Part shown: in pieces, positions 29,749 through 42,000 of the stretch
Layout of the letters: each line of letters opens with the position of its first letter
Numbering within the stretch: position 1 is the first letter of the stretch
NCBI GenBank assembly: GCA_030247855.1
Contig: JAPDRN010000167.1
Span: 1-64,000 of the forward strand
Origin: Knufia peltigerae
Lineage: Eukaryota; Ascomycota; Eurotiomycetes; Chaetothyriales; Trichomeriaceae
Direction of reading: 5' to 3'
Length of the DNA: 64,000 nt
Notes under the pieces: generated by a model
The model's input: only the letters and a program-made list of their open reading frames with translations
The model's database searches: none
What the model was told of the DNA's origin: nothing
Made by a program: the position numbers and the translations under genes

Positions 29749-30907
29749 TCATAACTCATCATCTTCGCTAGCAGTCTCTTCGTCTTCATCGTCTGCCGGT
29801 GTAGCAGATCCAGCAGCTTTCTCTGGCTTGTCTGTCACACCTCTCACTTTGCCAGTAGCTTGCCTGGGAAAAGGCAATTCTCGGCGAGGAGGTAAAGTAG
29901 TTGGAATCTTTTTCTCCCTAGATTCCTTACTTCTTGTCTGAGATCGGAGGCGTGATGTTGGGGGAACATCCTCGTCTTCATCCTCACTTGCGGTCTCCTC
30001 AGGGCCTGGACTGGGAGTGGAGTGCCCTGACTCAGAAGATACATGCTCGTCTGGATTATTGACGACGTCATCAACATCCATGGTCTCAAAGCCGTCGCTT
30101 TCTTCCGTCTGTTCTGGCTCTGCCCGTCGTTTTGTCCCTCGTCGTGTACGCGAAGGAGCCGCATCTCCTTTGGCTCCCTGGAATTCTTTGAGTTTGCTGG
30201 GATCTGCCTGCGCCGTACTAAGAACTCGTTGCATATTGCGGATTTTCAGCTTCTTCTCGTTCAGCAGAGCAGCAAATTTGGCAAGCAGTTGCTCTTCATG
30301 TTCTGCTTTTGCCTTGACCAACTCATCGATTTGCTCCTGAAGGGCGTTGACGACTTCATCCTTCAGTCTTGCCGTCTCTTGAAATTCCTCCGTGGTATTT
30401 TCCAGCTCATCTCGTTTGTCAATGACTTGGACCGCCCAGCCAAAAAGATCAATCTCATCGGTATCTTCGGTTTGAGGCAACTCAATAGAGCCTAATTGCT
30501 GGGTGATGTCCTCAATCTTGTTGAGTAGGGATATGGTCAGCGTGCCCTTCGGGTCTTTACCGGATACTGAACACTTTACGTCCAGGCTGGTCTTTTGTGT
30601 CGCGGTGAGGTTCGGTCCTGTTTTACATCTGAAGAGATGCAACAGGATTGCTGTCCAATCGTCGTCGCTTCCATCGTAGGCTTTGGCTCGCAATTTCTTC
30701 AGGCTTCGTTGGCGCACTATTCTATTGATCAGTGCATTCACCACAGATTCAACAAGAGACTCTACCCTTTCCTACATATGCAGCATCACCATCTGTAGCA
30801 AGAAGATCGAGGTCCAAGTCATGCCCGCCTTCTTTCTGTGAAATTCTCACCAGCAAGGGAGTTTTTTCTTTGTCGGCTTTCGTCAGCCGAATGACCCAAG
30901 ATGCCAT
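29749..30907 (-). CDS. XRCC4/Lif1-like DNA double-strand-break repair protein
   Basis: Two exons, 30766-30907 and 29749-30716, encode 369 aa; the 49-bp intron joins AYVGK|VRQRSLKKLRAKAYDGSDDDW. Layout as in XRCC4: globular head of about 125 residues (SWVIRLTKADKEKTPLLVRIS, DGDAAYVG, WTAILLHLF, LDVKCSVSGKDPKGTLTISL), a coiled coil at about 130-215 (RDELENTTEEFQETARLKDEVVNALQEQIDEL), then a low-complexity tail with a basic patch (RTRRGTKRRAEPEQ) and acidic ends. XRCC4/Lif1 holds DNA ligase IV for non-homologous end joining in the nucleus. Divergent from Byr4. The second exon's frame is also open through the intron region, so the exact splice needs transcript data. Confidence 0.82.
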
Positions 30908-31620
30908 ACTGACGATATCTGGGATCTTCTTGCGAGCTGCGTCATAATTCGACTTGCAGCTGTCTATGTAGTTCTGCAGGTGCAAATGCTCAGACGAGCA
31001 TCTGGACGAGCATTAAACCAAGCAATAACATGCTAGACTGCAAATTCCTATCCGTATCACAAGAGTTGACTGACGGGTGTCATCGCCCGCATCGCCGCAC
31101 AGACCATGTCGCCCTTTTAGCGGCCACGCGTGGTGTAGCGCGTTTTACAGGGGAGTCGCCAGCTAATCACATTTCGAGGTCACTTCCTGCCACAGCTTTT
31201 CCCTTCTTCCCTCGTTGTGCACGGCCAACTCTCTGAACCTGTGTCCGAACTCCACCTCAGAAAGCCCGAACATTGACCTCCAGCCTCCTACTGACCGCAA
31301 TCCTGACCTGCAAAAGAAAAAGTCGACGACTTACAACATCTCATTCCTCATCATCCATACGGCCGCCCGAGGTCGCTACCGCTGCCTCCAAACGGTGGTG
31401 CTTCCCTCGACAGGGAGCCGTAAACAAGTCAAAACCAACATCTTCCACGGGTTTCGTCCAACTTTCGCTCAACGACATTACGCCTTCGCAACGACTTCTA
31501 ACGACTTAAACGATTGCTCGTCTCTTATGTTTTTCCCTTTCATCGATGTCGACGTATTACTTCTCAAGAACTTAATAATCCGGCTCCGTTGACCATACCA
31601 CGAGAAAGACGGCCGAGATC
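30908..31620. promoter_or_regulatory. Divergent promoter, XRCC4-like and Byr4 genes
   Basis: 713 bp between divergent starts. The right half (31220-31620) is C/T and CA-rich with short open frames, most likely the Byr4 leader. No recognised site. Confidence 0.45.
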
Positions 31621-34600
31621 ATGGAACCTCTCACCCTGAGGCCCCGAACCCCGGTCGAAATGCCCGAGGTAGAAGATTGGGACGATGATGATTTCGAGAA
31701 CCTCGAGGATGTCCACTTCCGTAGTGCATCAACCGCGACTTCGGTTGTCTCGCATCCTCAAACAAACCACCGAGACTCAGTCTCATCGCGCATGTCGCTG
31801 CGCTCGGAGTCAAATCAAGGCGATGAAAATTGGGACGTTATTGTTGATGAACAGGCTTCGATAAAAGATGCAGTTGCTCTCGCAAAGAGCAAAGGAATAC
31901 CTTTGCCATCAAATGTACCGCGTTCGGCTCTGGAAGGGGGAACGATTCGACGATTAAAAGGCAAGGAAATAAAGAAAGCCATTGCCGATGACTGGTCCGA
32001 AGATCTCGACTTACCAGGCACCGACATGCCTCTCAAGCTCGCCAAACACGACGAGCGTGATCTCTCGGAGAGTCTGCGACAAATCAGCGCCGCTTTCAGA
32101 ACATCACCAAAAGCTCCCGATGTGAAGGATCTCCTTGACAATAATACGATACGATCTCCGAAGTCTCGGACAATAGCTACTCCGATAACATTGGAAGCCT
32201 TCAGAGATACGGACGAAGATGCTGGATTTGGTGACGTCCCAACGATAAAAGTTGCGAAGCACAGGACTCCTCAAAAGCCATTACTCTTTCAGCAACCCCC
32301 TACACCTATAAAACCGGAGACCGACAACATTGAGGATGATCTGGAGTTGCCCACTGATGGTCAACTCAGATTGTCGACGCGAAAGGCTCCTCAAACCCCA
32401 CAACAGAGCGACGACTTCGACCTGGAATGGGCCGAGGGCAGTCTGGGTACGAGACATGCGGGAACCAAGAGAGGCGGACGTTCTGCTCGTAGTTCTTCTG
32501 CTTCAGCTCTAAGCCCAAGCGTTTCGAGTGCTTTTACGGCCGAAAGTGAAGATGAAGGTCTCGATGGACTTGTTCTTCCGGATGGCCCTCTCAAATTCGA
32601 CGACAAACTGAAAAAGAGGCAACAAGAACATGATACAGACCGAGTATCTCACACCGAAGTCAAGCAGGAGCTTAAGCGTGTTTCTGGCAAAGATGATTTC
32701 TTCACTGGTCTCGACATTGGGGATGGCGAGGTTTTCGATCCCGCAAAGCTGACCCTCAATCGCAACATCAAGCACAAGACCACAAGGCCTGCCAGTCCTA
32801 GCAAGAGGACCACTACGACGCTCAGTTTCACGACAAGCAACAAACTTCCCGGTCCAACGATATCGAGGTTGCCTAGGTTCCAACCCGAACGACATGAGCG
32901 CGCTCGTTCCAATCTGGAACCTGTCTCGGAAACTGGCGCTGCAATCTTGTCATATCAGCGACCAGGTTCACGTCTTGGGCATCAACCGTCCATTTCGGCC
33001 ATTCCCGCTCCTTCCACCCCTTCTACTCCCTCTACACCCAGCAGACGACTTCTACGGGGCGCCGAGTCACGGCCTGATCTACGCTATCAGCAGCCTACCA
33101 CCACCAACGCTGATCTTCTGCGTGCTAAGAGATCAATGCCCGTTATGCGTGGTATGCAATCACCCACCAAGACCCCTTCAGCATATGCTAGACCTCCCTC
33201 GCGACAAGAAGCAGGTAGCCGTTTGAACATCCCATCGCGGCCAAAGACCCCAACGGCGACTGATCGTGCAGAATCACGTCTGGGAGACAACAGAAAGCCA
33301 GCGGTGCCCTTCATCCCAGCCGGTGCATCGGCTGGACAGTCTCAGCATATCAGTATCAAAAGCACCAGCAGCACCCGTCACTACCGTGGTCAAGGTTCCG
33401 ACGGATCAGGAGACAGCATGTCTGCAGCGCAAAGATCACTATCTCGACTTGCTGGTCTTGGCCGACCCGAGACACCTGGCCGTGGAGGACGCAGTAACCT
33501 TGCTCCCGCTGAGCTGGCCGCACAAGCAAAGAAAACAATAACAAAGCCTGCCAGGCGGCGGAATTATGGTGATGGGACCGAATTGGAGATCTTCGACGAC
33601 CTTCCCACATCGGCCACCCTCGAGTCGAAGTTTACCAAGACACCCATTGCTCGTGGAGCACCTCGAAGTCTGAGAAGCAAATTGGGTCTTTCACACCTTA
33701 ATCCATCCACTTCATCACTGGGTAGTACCAGGCGCGGAAGTGACACACCTATCCCGGCCACTCCATTGTCACCACCTAAAGGAGACTTCCCAACTACTGC
33801 GCTGAACACCACCAACGTTCCTCGCTTTGCTCGTGACACTGCCGCCTCTCGTAACGCTCGAGAACAGCGTCAGATTTCAATGACGTTCCAGAATATGCGA
33901 GGCGAACCTCTTCAACCGATCTCTACCAATTGGAAGTCAGCTACCCCAGCTTCCCGACATAGTCAAGCAGGAAGTTTGAGGAAAAAGAAGAGCGATAAGC
34001 AACAGAAGCCACATCTCATCAAGGCTCTCGGAGCCGATGTGAATAGACCCAAGTCGGAGAAAGGCATGCACTACAATCCTCTGCTCTTTAGGTGGGAAGG
34101 GAACGAAAATGCGTTGGCCCCATTTGATGTGCCTGACTTTCATCCCAGAGGGGGAAGCCCCGGTGCTCTCGCTTCAGGCCAGCCAAGCCCTGGGACCAAA
34201 GCCAACCTTGCGCTGATTTCCAATGTCGGTTCGGGTGTGACAGGTGTACAAGTCGTAGGTGGTATGGTATTTGACCCAAGCCAAATGCGGTGGCTGAAGC
34301 TCGCGGAAAATGCCGATGCAACCACTGCAGGACTCCGGAGTGGAAGCGTGCAGATTGAAGAAGAAGAGGATGTATTCGCTGGGCTGGAAGACCTCAAAGA
34401 AGAAGATGAGACGAGGAGTCGGACTGGCACATTGGGCATGCAGATGCCTTCTGGGACAGGACCACAACTCGACGGCCGACGAGATTCGTTTGGCGATCCC
34501 GATGGCGGACATAGTAGTGGTGACGAATGGGGTTTGAGTGAAGAGTTTGACGTTGGGCCTGACTTTGTCAGACGTCAACGGACCGAGGAAGAGCGTTGGC

Positions 34601-34719
34601 GCAGGAAGGTTGAGAAGTGGTTGAGAGGAGATGGAGAGGGTGAAGAGGATGAAGGCGCTGACGGAAGAGGTGGTTGGAGATGGGCAATCCGAGAGCTCGT
34701 CATGGCGCAGGGGGAGTAA
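31621..34719 (+). CDS. byr4: Byr4/Bfa1-like spindle-pole GAP subunit
   Basis: Intronless, 1032 aa. N-terminal conserved start (PEVEDWDDDDFENLED) and a SIKDAVALAKSKGIPLP-type block, a long Ser/Thr/Pro-rich disordered middle with many R-x-x-S and SP/TP sites, and a conserved C-terminal part: KGMHYNPLLFRWEGNENALAPFD, LISNVGSGVTGVQVVGGMVF and DPSQMRWLKL, DVFAGLEDL, and VGPDFVRRQRTEEERWRRKVEKWL. Byr4 with Cdc16/Bub2 forms the GTPase-activating complex for Spg1/Tem1 that holds back septation and mitotic exit at spindle pole bodies. The many candidate phosphorylation sites fit control by cell-cycle kinases. The symbol is the fission-yeast name. Confidence 0.88.
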   Translation: MEPLTLRPRTPVEMPEVEDWDDDDFENLEDVHFRSASTATSVVSHPQTNHRDSVSSRMSLRSESNQGDENWDVIVDEQASIKDAVALAKSKGIPLPSNVPRSALEGGTIRRLKGKEIKKAIADDWSEDLDLPGTDMPLKLAKHDERDLSESLRQISAAFRTSPKAPDVKDLLDNNTIRSPKSRTIATPITLEAFRDTDEDAGFGDVPTIKVAKHRTPQKPLLFQQPPTPIKPETDNIEDDLELPTDGQLRLSTRKAPQTPQQSDDFDLEWAEGSLGTRHAGTKRGGRSARSSSASALSPSVSSAFTAESEDEGLDGLVLPDGPLKFDDKLKKRQQEHDTDRVSHTEVKQELKRVSGKDDFFTGLDIGDGEVFDPAKLTLNRNIKHKTTRPASPSKRTTTTLSFTTSNKLPGPTISRLPRFQPERHERARSNLEPVSETGAAILSYQRPGSRLGHQPSISAIPAPSTPSTPSTPSRRLLRGAESRPDLRYQQPTTTNADLLRAKRSMPVMRGMQSPTKTPSAYARPPSRQEAGSRLNIPSRPKTPTATDRAESRLGDNRKPAVPFIPAGASAGQSQHISIKSTSSTRHYRGQGSDGSGDSMSAAQRSLSRLAGLGRPETPGRGGRSNLAPAELAAQAKKTITKPARRRNYGDGTELEIFDDLPTSATLESKFTKTPIARGAPRSLRSKLGLSHLNPSTSSLGSTRRGSDTPIPATPLSPPKGDFPTTALNTTNVPRFARDTAASRNAREQRQISMTFQNMRGEPLQPISTNWKSATPASRHSQAGSLRKKKSDKQQKPHLIKALGADVNRPKSEKGMHYNPLLFRWEGNENALAPFDVPDFHPRGGSPGALASGQPSPGTKANLALISNVGSGVTGVQVVGGMVFDPSQMRWLKLAENADATTAGLRSGSVQIEEEEDVFAGLEDLKEEDETRSRTGTLGMQMPSGTGPQLDGRRDSFGDPDGGHSSGDEWGLSEEFDVGPDFVRRQRTEEERWRRKVEKWLRGDGEGEEDEGADGRGGWRWAIRELVMAQGE

Positions 34720-35508
34720 TGAGTGTGTATCACCACTATATTTCTCGGAAGGAGGAGTGGTCGGGTGGACATTGACAGCAAAAGTAGAGCGTGGGAGAGG
34801 GAAGCATTGATATCCACGAATGCTTCGAATCCTCTCATGCCTAACGACACTTTATTTAGTATACTCATTGCCTAATTTGCATGAGGTACGTTGATGACGA
34901 AAGCATGGTTACGGCCGACTTTTATACTTCTCTTTGATATTCTTTGTGTGTGACATTTTGTCGTTGGATTCTTAAAACTACTGTACTTTGATTGCGTATC
35001 AAGCCCTAATCGCTGGGTGAAGGGCTGATACTCGGCTCGCTGGATCAATGTATCGAGTATGGGGGATGTGATATTACCGGCAGGTATCATGTGGCATCAT
35101 GACGAACTGTGTAGGATACGGGCAAGGGAAAAAGATGACATGGGTATGGACAAGAATCATGTGCAAACATCAGAGTAATCCAGACAATGGGTCGGACAGG
35201 AACAACAACAAAAAGGCACTGCCCAAAAGAAACCTCTTTAAAACTGTACATTTCTTCACTACAGCGTAGGTAGTCTGATCGCGAGAGAGAGGAAACCCCC
35301 GGTTTGGCAGTCTGCAAGGTATGTATGTACTGCTAACTCTTCTTCTTCCTGTTCTTCCACCATCCAGTGCTGCGCAAAACAAAACAGATGATACGACCAT
35401 TCTGACCCCTAGAAACCGTGGTGGATGGAGTTCCTCTCATTTGTTGTTATACACCATGAGAGCATTCTCGCTTTTTTGTTTCCTCTCCATGCCGCCGGGT
35501 CTGCTGGC
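34720..35508. other. Convergent intergenic region, no gene seen
   Basis: Between the 3' ends of Byr4 and COX6. Short open frames on both strands lack family resemblance. Confidence 0.55.
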
Positions 35509-36291
35509 TTATGAAGAGGTATAAGGGCTGTCGCTCTTGCCAGGGTACAGGTCCTCTTTCAAGTTGACGCCGAGCTCCTCACGCAGTGGTTTCAGCTCTT
35601 CCAGATATTCCTCGTACTGTTGGGTGTTTTCGACCTTGGCCTTGATACCTGTTCGGGAAAGTCAGTCGCGCGATCCTTTTGTGTGCGTCAAGCTGTTTTG
35701 CTTTTCGCAACCAACGTACCTTCGAATATTCTGACGGCGGTAGGAAAGTCATTGACACGTCGAGCGGCCTTCAATGCAGCTGTGACCACACCGGGCGAAG
35801 GGACGAGATCGTAGGCGAATGCGTTGTTCAAGTTTCGCTGCAGGTTTGTGTCAGTCGCGCGGGTTTCTCTCTTTCTTTTTCTTGGAAATGTTGTAGGTTC
35901 TGCCTGCTCGTCTTACCTGAAGCTCAAAAACATCCTGCACGGAATCAAACTCTTTCTCATATCTGCCAGATGACTGGTGTTAGCCGAAGCTCTGAATGTT
36001 GTAATATTCGTGTCCCGCACGTCCGGGGTCTGCGCAGCTTTTGAACACGGGCTTATATTTGTGGCCTTGTTCCGAGCTCAGCCAAACGGTGTGTTCTTAC
36101 CTTGCAGAGAACTCCTCGAATGTCTCTTCTTCGTGACCTGAGCTTCTTTGAACAGCTGACGAGCTGAAGGATGATTTCGCGGAAAGGGATTGAGCTACGA
36201 GCGGAGCTCTCCTGATGGTTCGGGTGCAAGGTCTGCACAGGGTGGACGCAGCAGGGCGAGCGGCGAGACGAAGGATCGGAAGTGAAGCCAT
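35509..36291 (-). CDS. COX6: Cytochrome c oxidase subunit VI (Cox6, animal Va)
   Basis: Four exons, 36101-36291, 35917-35962, 35720-35837 and 35509-35648, encode 164 aa. Exon 1 carries an Arg/Ala/Ser-rich mitochondrial presequence (ILRLAARPAASTLCRPC, TIRRAPLVAQSL) and a GHEEETFEEFSAR linker; the next exons give YEKEFDSVQDVFELQ, RNLNNAFAYDLVPSPGVVTA, ALKAARRVNDFPTAVRIFEG and KVENTQQYEEYLEELKPLREELG. This matches the helical matrix-side subunit COX6/Va of complex IV. The second exon is only 46 nt. The start at 36291 is preferred over an open extension to 36414, whose extra residues come from a proline-rich GGT/ACC microsatellite. Confidence 0.94.
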
Positions 36292-37251
36292 TGCGCAGGC
36301 TGGGTCAACTATGGGACTTTTTGTTGTTGGTGGTGGTGGTGGTGGTGGTAGGAGAGGCGAGGATGTCGAGATTCTTTTGGACGGTTTTGGTTGCTTGGAA
36401 GTCGATATTGCCAATCGAAGTCACCTCACCTGAGAATTACTGGGAGCTAAAAAGAACGACTTGTGACTGGCTGGGGGGTTGTGACGGGTTGGTAATATAT
36501 CCATTTTGTCTGACATACGGAATATGACAGCTGGGTCGCTGCAAAGGCGGGGGACGAGGTTGCCAGACACTGGATTTCCTCGGCCGTACGGTACGGTGCC
36601 TGGTATTGCTGTTTTCACAAAAGACATGGTGTCATTGGCTGAATATTTGACACAGATTCTAGGCGTTTTTGCTACGCATCAAAACAAGTACACACTACGG
36701 TGTACAACGCTCCTTATCCTTACCGACAGTAGATATATGTGGTGTCTCGAGTCTCATCCTGTTCAAGAGCGCGCTTCTCGTGTTCCTCGTAAGAAATACG
36801 ATATACGCGCGGATGTCGCTGTACAATCCCTGGTTACAATAAATACATTGCCTACTCGGAGATTGAGGGAAGCAAAAGTGCCAATGGGAAGCCGCGGCTA
36901 TACTGGAGACTTGGCAAATGTCGTAGTAGTTGGTGCTTTCCCCCTGATCACCGAAAATGGCATTGAGAAATTCAACAATCGTTCAACCGCGTTTTCTGAC
37001 TTCATCCCGCTCCATCCATCTCCGTTTACCGTGCGGCTTTATTAGACACACACCCTCTTCACTTCCTTTCCCCCTTCGACCTTTTTATTGACCCTCGACT
37101 CAGCTTCGAGACTTTTGTTTTCTTCTTCTTCCTCTACTCGCCATCCCGGCTTCTTTGTCACCTTCTGTCGCTCCTTTCTGCGCTCGCCTGGTTCGCGCAT
37201 AGAAGCTCTTTTGTTTTTTTCTCCCTTCTGTCCTCCTCGCGTGCCTTCAGA
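36292..37251. promoter_or_regulatory. Divergent promoter, COX6 and fatty-acid elongase
   Basis: 960 bp. The right part (37040-37250) is strongly pyrimidine-rich on the + strand (CTTCTTCTTCCTCTA and similar), typical of a highly expressed fungal gene leader. An open frame at 36506-37045 has no recognisable protein character. Confidence 0.5.
36321..36350. repeat. (TTG)n/(GGT)n trinucleotide tract
   Basis: About 30 bp of TTG then GGT units just upstream of the COX6 start codon (its 5' side on the minus strand). Confidence 0.9.
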
Positions 37252-38389
37252 ATGGACACCATCAAGTCTCTTCCTCTGCCTACCCTCGATCGTCCTTTCG
37301 GCATCGAGCTATGGCCTATTTTCGCCAAAGGCTACCAAGCCATCTTTGGCTATTCCCCGTCCGAGTTCAGATTCGAACAGGGAAAGACTCCCATGTCGAC
37401 CTGGCAAGAGACGGTGATCGCATTGGGTTCATACTATGTTATAATTTTCGGCGGGCGAGAACTTATGAAGCACCGCAAACCGTTCGTCCTTAATGGACCC
37501 TTCATGGTTCACAACTTCTACCTGACCGTCATCAGCGGTGGACTTTTGGCACTCTTCATTGAGCAGCTTCTCTCCACCGTGGTGCGCAACGGCATCTTTC
37601 ATGCAATCTGCAGCTACGACGGTGGTTGGACCGATCGCTTGGTCATGCTCTACTACGTAAGTTTGTGCTCTCAGCGGCGCGCCCCATGACACACAAAACT
37701 GACATGCGCAGATGAATTACCTTACCAAATATCTCGAACTCATCGATACTGTATTCCTGGTCCTCAAGAAGAAGCCCCTCACATTCCTACATACCTATCA
37801 CCATGGCGCTACTGCCCTCCTTTGCTTCACTCAGCTTCTTGGCAACACTTCAGTCTCCTGGGTGCCCATCACCCTCAATTTGACCGTCCACGTGGTCATG
37901 TATTGGTAGGCATTAATCGGTCTTCCCTCCCGAGAGAAATGGCTAACACGAGTCAGGTATTACTTCCAATCCGCCCGTGGTATTCGCATCTGGTGGAAGA
38001 AGTACATCACCATGCTCCAAATCATTCAATTCGTCATCGACCTGTTCTTCGTCTACTTTGCCTCCTACACCTATTTCGCTAACAGCTATTTCCCATGGGC
38101 TCCAAACTATGGTACTTGCGCCGGAGAAGAGTTTGCCGCCTTCGCTGGCATGGCTATTCTCAGCTCTTACTTGCTCCTCTTCATCTCCTTCTACTTCGCA
38201 ACCTACCGAAAGCAAACCGTTTCCGGAAGACCTAGGAGAAATACCGGAAAGGAAGCTCTCATTGCCATGAAAGACTTGCCTCTTCCAGATCCACACAAGC
38301 TCCAGGAGGAAGAGAAGAAGAACAGCAGCAACGGTGCTGTCACGACTGGACGATCTAGCGGACCTACCACCAGATCACGAAAGGCTTAG
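37252..38389 (+). CDS. Very-long-chain fatty-acid elongase (ELO family)
   Basis: Three exons, 37252-37656, 37712-37905 and 37957-38389, encode 343 aa. About seven membrane segments; the histidine box HTYHH at residues 162-166 (LTFLHTYHHGATALL) is the catalytic ELO signature, preceded by KYLELIDTVFLVLKKKP and followed by NLTVHVVMYWYYFQSARG and WWKKYITMLQIIQFVID, all family-typical. It is the condensing enzyme of ER fatty-acid elongation, joining acyl-CoA and malonyl-CoA, and feeds ceramide synthesis. The C-terminus is Ser/Thr/Arg-rich without a clear KKxx signal. Chain-length preference (ELO1, 2 or 3 type) cannot be told by eye. Intron 2 splits the Trp codon in MYW. Confidence 0.93.
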
Positions 38390-39096
38390 GAAGCTGATGT
38401 GGACGACCGCTTCCGCGACGATATGCTTGCTTTATTGAAAAGCGCTAAACAAGATCAACATGCTTTAGAAAGACGAATCAGCGAAGAAGTGGTCCGGCAA
38501 CAGCTGGGCTCTGTCTTTTCGGATCGTTCGGAATACGCTTGCATGGATTCTGGCTGTGAATAGATTTGGGATAGGGCCCATTTTAGAATCATCTGGACAG
38601 AAGACAGCCTGGATCATTAGACGAGGTACGGCGACGAAGAGAGACGGGGTGGAGACGAATGCGACCGGGAAGGGTGTACAAGTATTGGCGTCAGCAAAGA
38701 TTGGAAGCCTGCTCGACTTCGGGTTCAAGTCCAACAGCGCATCCACGGAGTCGGGTTTTACTTTGTATTTGTGTAATTACTGCATACTCACTATTAATGC
38801 ATGAAAAGTAATGTGCAAGGAAGCAGCATTGTATAGCACAGGAAATAAAAAGATGCAAAAACTTTCTTGAGCAGATTTTCCTTTTATTAAATGCCACGTC
38901 CGTAAACTCATCAGCCTCGTGGCTCAATACCTCTATTATCTTTTGCTATCAATTTGATTTGATCTAGAATTTCAAAAGAACTGACCCCTCGACAGGCAGC
39001 ACGGGCGCACAAAAACCATCATCAAAGTAACCGGAACAAATGATGGAACTGAAAAACAAGACCTGGGAATTCCTTCTTCCCAAACCCTCTCTACTC
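38390..39096. other. Convergent intergenic region, no gene seen
   Basis: Between the 3' ends of the elongase and ADE6 genes; AT-rich around 38760-38960. No coding signal. Confidence 0.55.
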
Positions 39097-42000
39097 TCAC
39101 CCTACCCATCTTCTCGCACTCTGGAAGAGTCTGGCCCAGGGACCGTACTCGCCCCATTCGGTGCTCTTGCCGTCGGGGATGTAGCTGCCGACGCCCTGCA
39201 GGATGGTCCGTTCGGGGTGCGGCATCAAGGCCAGGACGCGGCCGTCCTCGCTCCGGACGCCCGCGATGCCCGAGGGGCTCCCGTTCGGGTTGGCGGGGTA
39301 CGCGGTGGTGGGCTCGAGGGACCGGTTGTCGACGTAGCGGATGGGCGCGAGGTGCGACGCCGCGAATTCGGACGCCAGCTGCGCGTCGAGGGCCCTGTTG
39401 CCGTTGTCCGCGTCGGCGAAGCAGGCCCGCCCCTCGCCGTGGGCGACGGCGATGGGCAGGCTCGAGCCGGCCATGCCGTGGAAGAAGACGCTCGGCGGGA
39501 GGCCGCCGTCGTCGGCGACGATGCGCACCATGCACACGCGGGCCTCGTACTGCTCGGACTCGTTGCGCTCGAAGCTGGGCCAGTGGCGGGCGCCGGGGAT
39601 GAGCTCCTTGAGCTTGCTCAGGACCTGGCACCCGTTGCACACGCCCAGGGTGAAGGTGTCGCGGCGCTCGAAAAAGGCCCGGAACTTGCGCCGCGCGTCC
39701 GGGTGAAAGAGGATGCTCTTGGCCCAGCCCTGGCCGGCGCCCAGGCAGTCGCCGAAGCTGAACCCGCCGGCGAGCGCGAGGCCCGTGAAGCCGCCGAGGT
39801 CGTGCTCCAGGCCCAGGTGCGTCTGGTGGGATTTGGGGTCGAGGATGTCGCTCATGTGCACGTCCACCGCCGTGAAGCCGGCGGCGTCAAAGGCAAAGGC
39901 CATCTCGGCGTGGCCGTTGGTCCCCTGGTCGCGCAGGATGGCGACGCGCGGCCGCGTGGTGGGGCGGACGATGCTGAGCAGGCTCGTCTTGTAGCTGTTG
40001 ATGTTCTCCTTGGGGTTGTAGGTCAGGTTGTACGATATACCGGGGTCGGAGTCGTTGCCGATGTTGGCGTACTCGGCGTCCGCGCACCCCGGGTTGTCTC
40101 GAAGTCTTTGCATCCAGTAGGAGGTGTTTGACCACTTTTGTTGCAGTTCTGCTCGGGCGCCGCGGTAGATCAGCTTGCCGCCGTGGTAGATTGCCATGTT
40201 TTGGGAACTCGACTTCGTGGAGACGCGGCCGATCTTGTGGATCAGTCCTGGAGGAGGGCCGCAGGTGGCGAAGCATGCTTTGAACTTGTTCTCGTCGGCC
40301 TTGCGGACTTGGAAGACGGCGCCGAGTTCTTCGTTGAACAGGCACGAGACGACGTCCGGCGTGTTTGGCGTGGGGCAGATGTCGTTGATCATGAGTTCGA
40401 TGCCGCAGCGACCGGCGAACGACATTTCTGCGAGGGTGGTGAAGAGACCGCCGTCGCTGCGGTCGTGATAGGCCAGTACCAGGTCTTGTTCGTGGAGCTG
40501 CTGAGTCGCGTCGAAGAAGTCCTTGAAGAGGTTGACGGAGCGGATGTCGGGAGATTCATCTCCGATCTGCTTGAAGGATTGGGCCAGGATGGAACCGCCC
40601 ATGGCACGGTGTGCGAGACCCAGGTCGACGAAGAAGAGCGTCGACTCGCCGACTTCGTTGTACCGCTTCAGTTGTGGCGTCCATGTCTTCTTGATGTCGA
40701 GGACCGGTGCGAATGCGGATATCACGACAGTCAGCGGGGCAGTGACTTCTTTGGCCTCGTTGGTGTCCTTGTCTTGCCATTTCATCTTCATGGACATAGA
40801 GTCTTTGCCGACGGGAATGGCGATGCCGAGCTGTGGGCACAGGTCCATGCCCAATGTCTCCACGGCTTCGTAGATCGCTGCACCTTCGCCAGGATGCGAG
40901 GCTGCCGACATCCAGTTTGCGGAGAGTTTGACTTGATGCAGGCGATCGGGTAGATCTGCCGCCGTCAGGTTCATCAGGGACTCAGCGACAGCCATGCGGG
41001 CCGACGCAGTAGAGGAGATGAGGGCGAGTGTCGGTCGTTCGCCCATTGCCATGGCCTCGCCAGTCTTGATGTCAGATGTAAGTGAGGTGGCCGTCACGGA
41101 GACGTCCGCCACGGGAATTTGCCAGGGGCCGACCATTTGGTCTCTAGCGGTCAAGCCACCGACAGTACGATCGCCGATGGTGATGAGAAAAGACTTTGAG
41201 CCGACAGCGGGCATTTGCAGCACGCGGTCGATGGCTTCTTCGAGTAACCCGTGGGTAGATGCTTGCGGAACATACATGCTCAGGCTGGTATCGAATGCTG
41301 GTAGGTCGACCTTTCTAGATGTCACTGTGCGGGTCATCTTGGGGGGCTTGCCAAAGAGTACATCCATTGGCAGATCGATAGGATCCTGGTGACCATGATT
41401 TGAAGGGTTGTTGCGGTCGGTGAGCTTCAGTGCCTGCTCGTTGGTGGCATGGCCTACGACAGATATCGTCGATCGTTCTCGGTTTGCGATCGATCTGAAT
41501 TTGTTCATGTCATCCGGATTGACGGCTAGGACATATCGCTCTTGAGCCTCACAACACCAGATCTGAAGAGGGCTCATGCTATTGTCCGCGCAGTCGACTT
41601 CACGAAGTTCGAACTGCGCACCAAGTCCCGAATCCTTTGCCAACTCTGGCAGAGCGTTGGAAAGTCCACCAGCACCAACGTCGTGGATGAAAAGGATTGG
41701 GTTCCTTTCCGGGCCAAGGGCTGCACAAGCGTTGATGACCTCTTGTGCTCGTCTCTGCATCTCTGGATTTCCTCGTTGGACACTGGCAAAGTCCAGATCC
41801 GCAGATCCCTCACCAGAGCCCATGCTAGATGCTGCACCACCACCTAGACCTACAAGCATTGCCGGACCGCCCAGTGCGATCAGCCTTGCACCCTCCTTGA
41901 CAAGATCAGGATTCTTCAGGGCAAGTTCAGGTCGGACAGTGCCCACGCCACCAGCAATCATGACGGGTTTATGATAACCTCTGATTTCAGAAGACTCCTT

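Noticed and set aside
36506..37045. 179-codon open frame between COX6 and the elongase
   Set aside because: No recognisable motif, and it sits in the divergent promoter region.
39040..40131. 363-codon open frame on the + strand
   Set aside because: It lies antisense to the well-conserved glutaminase and AIRS domains of ADE6. Its Ala/Gly/Asp/Val-rich composition follows from GC-rich third positions on the other strand.
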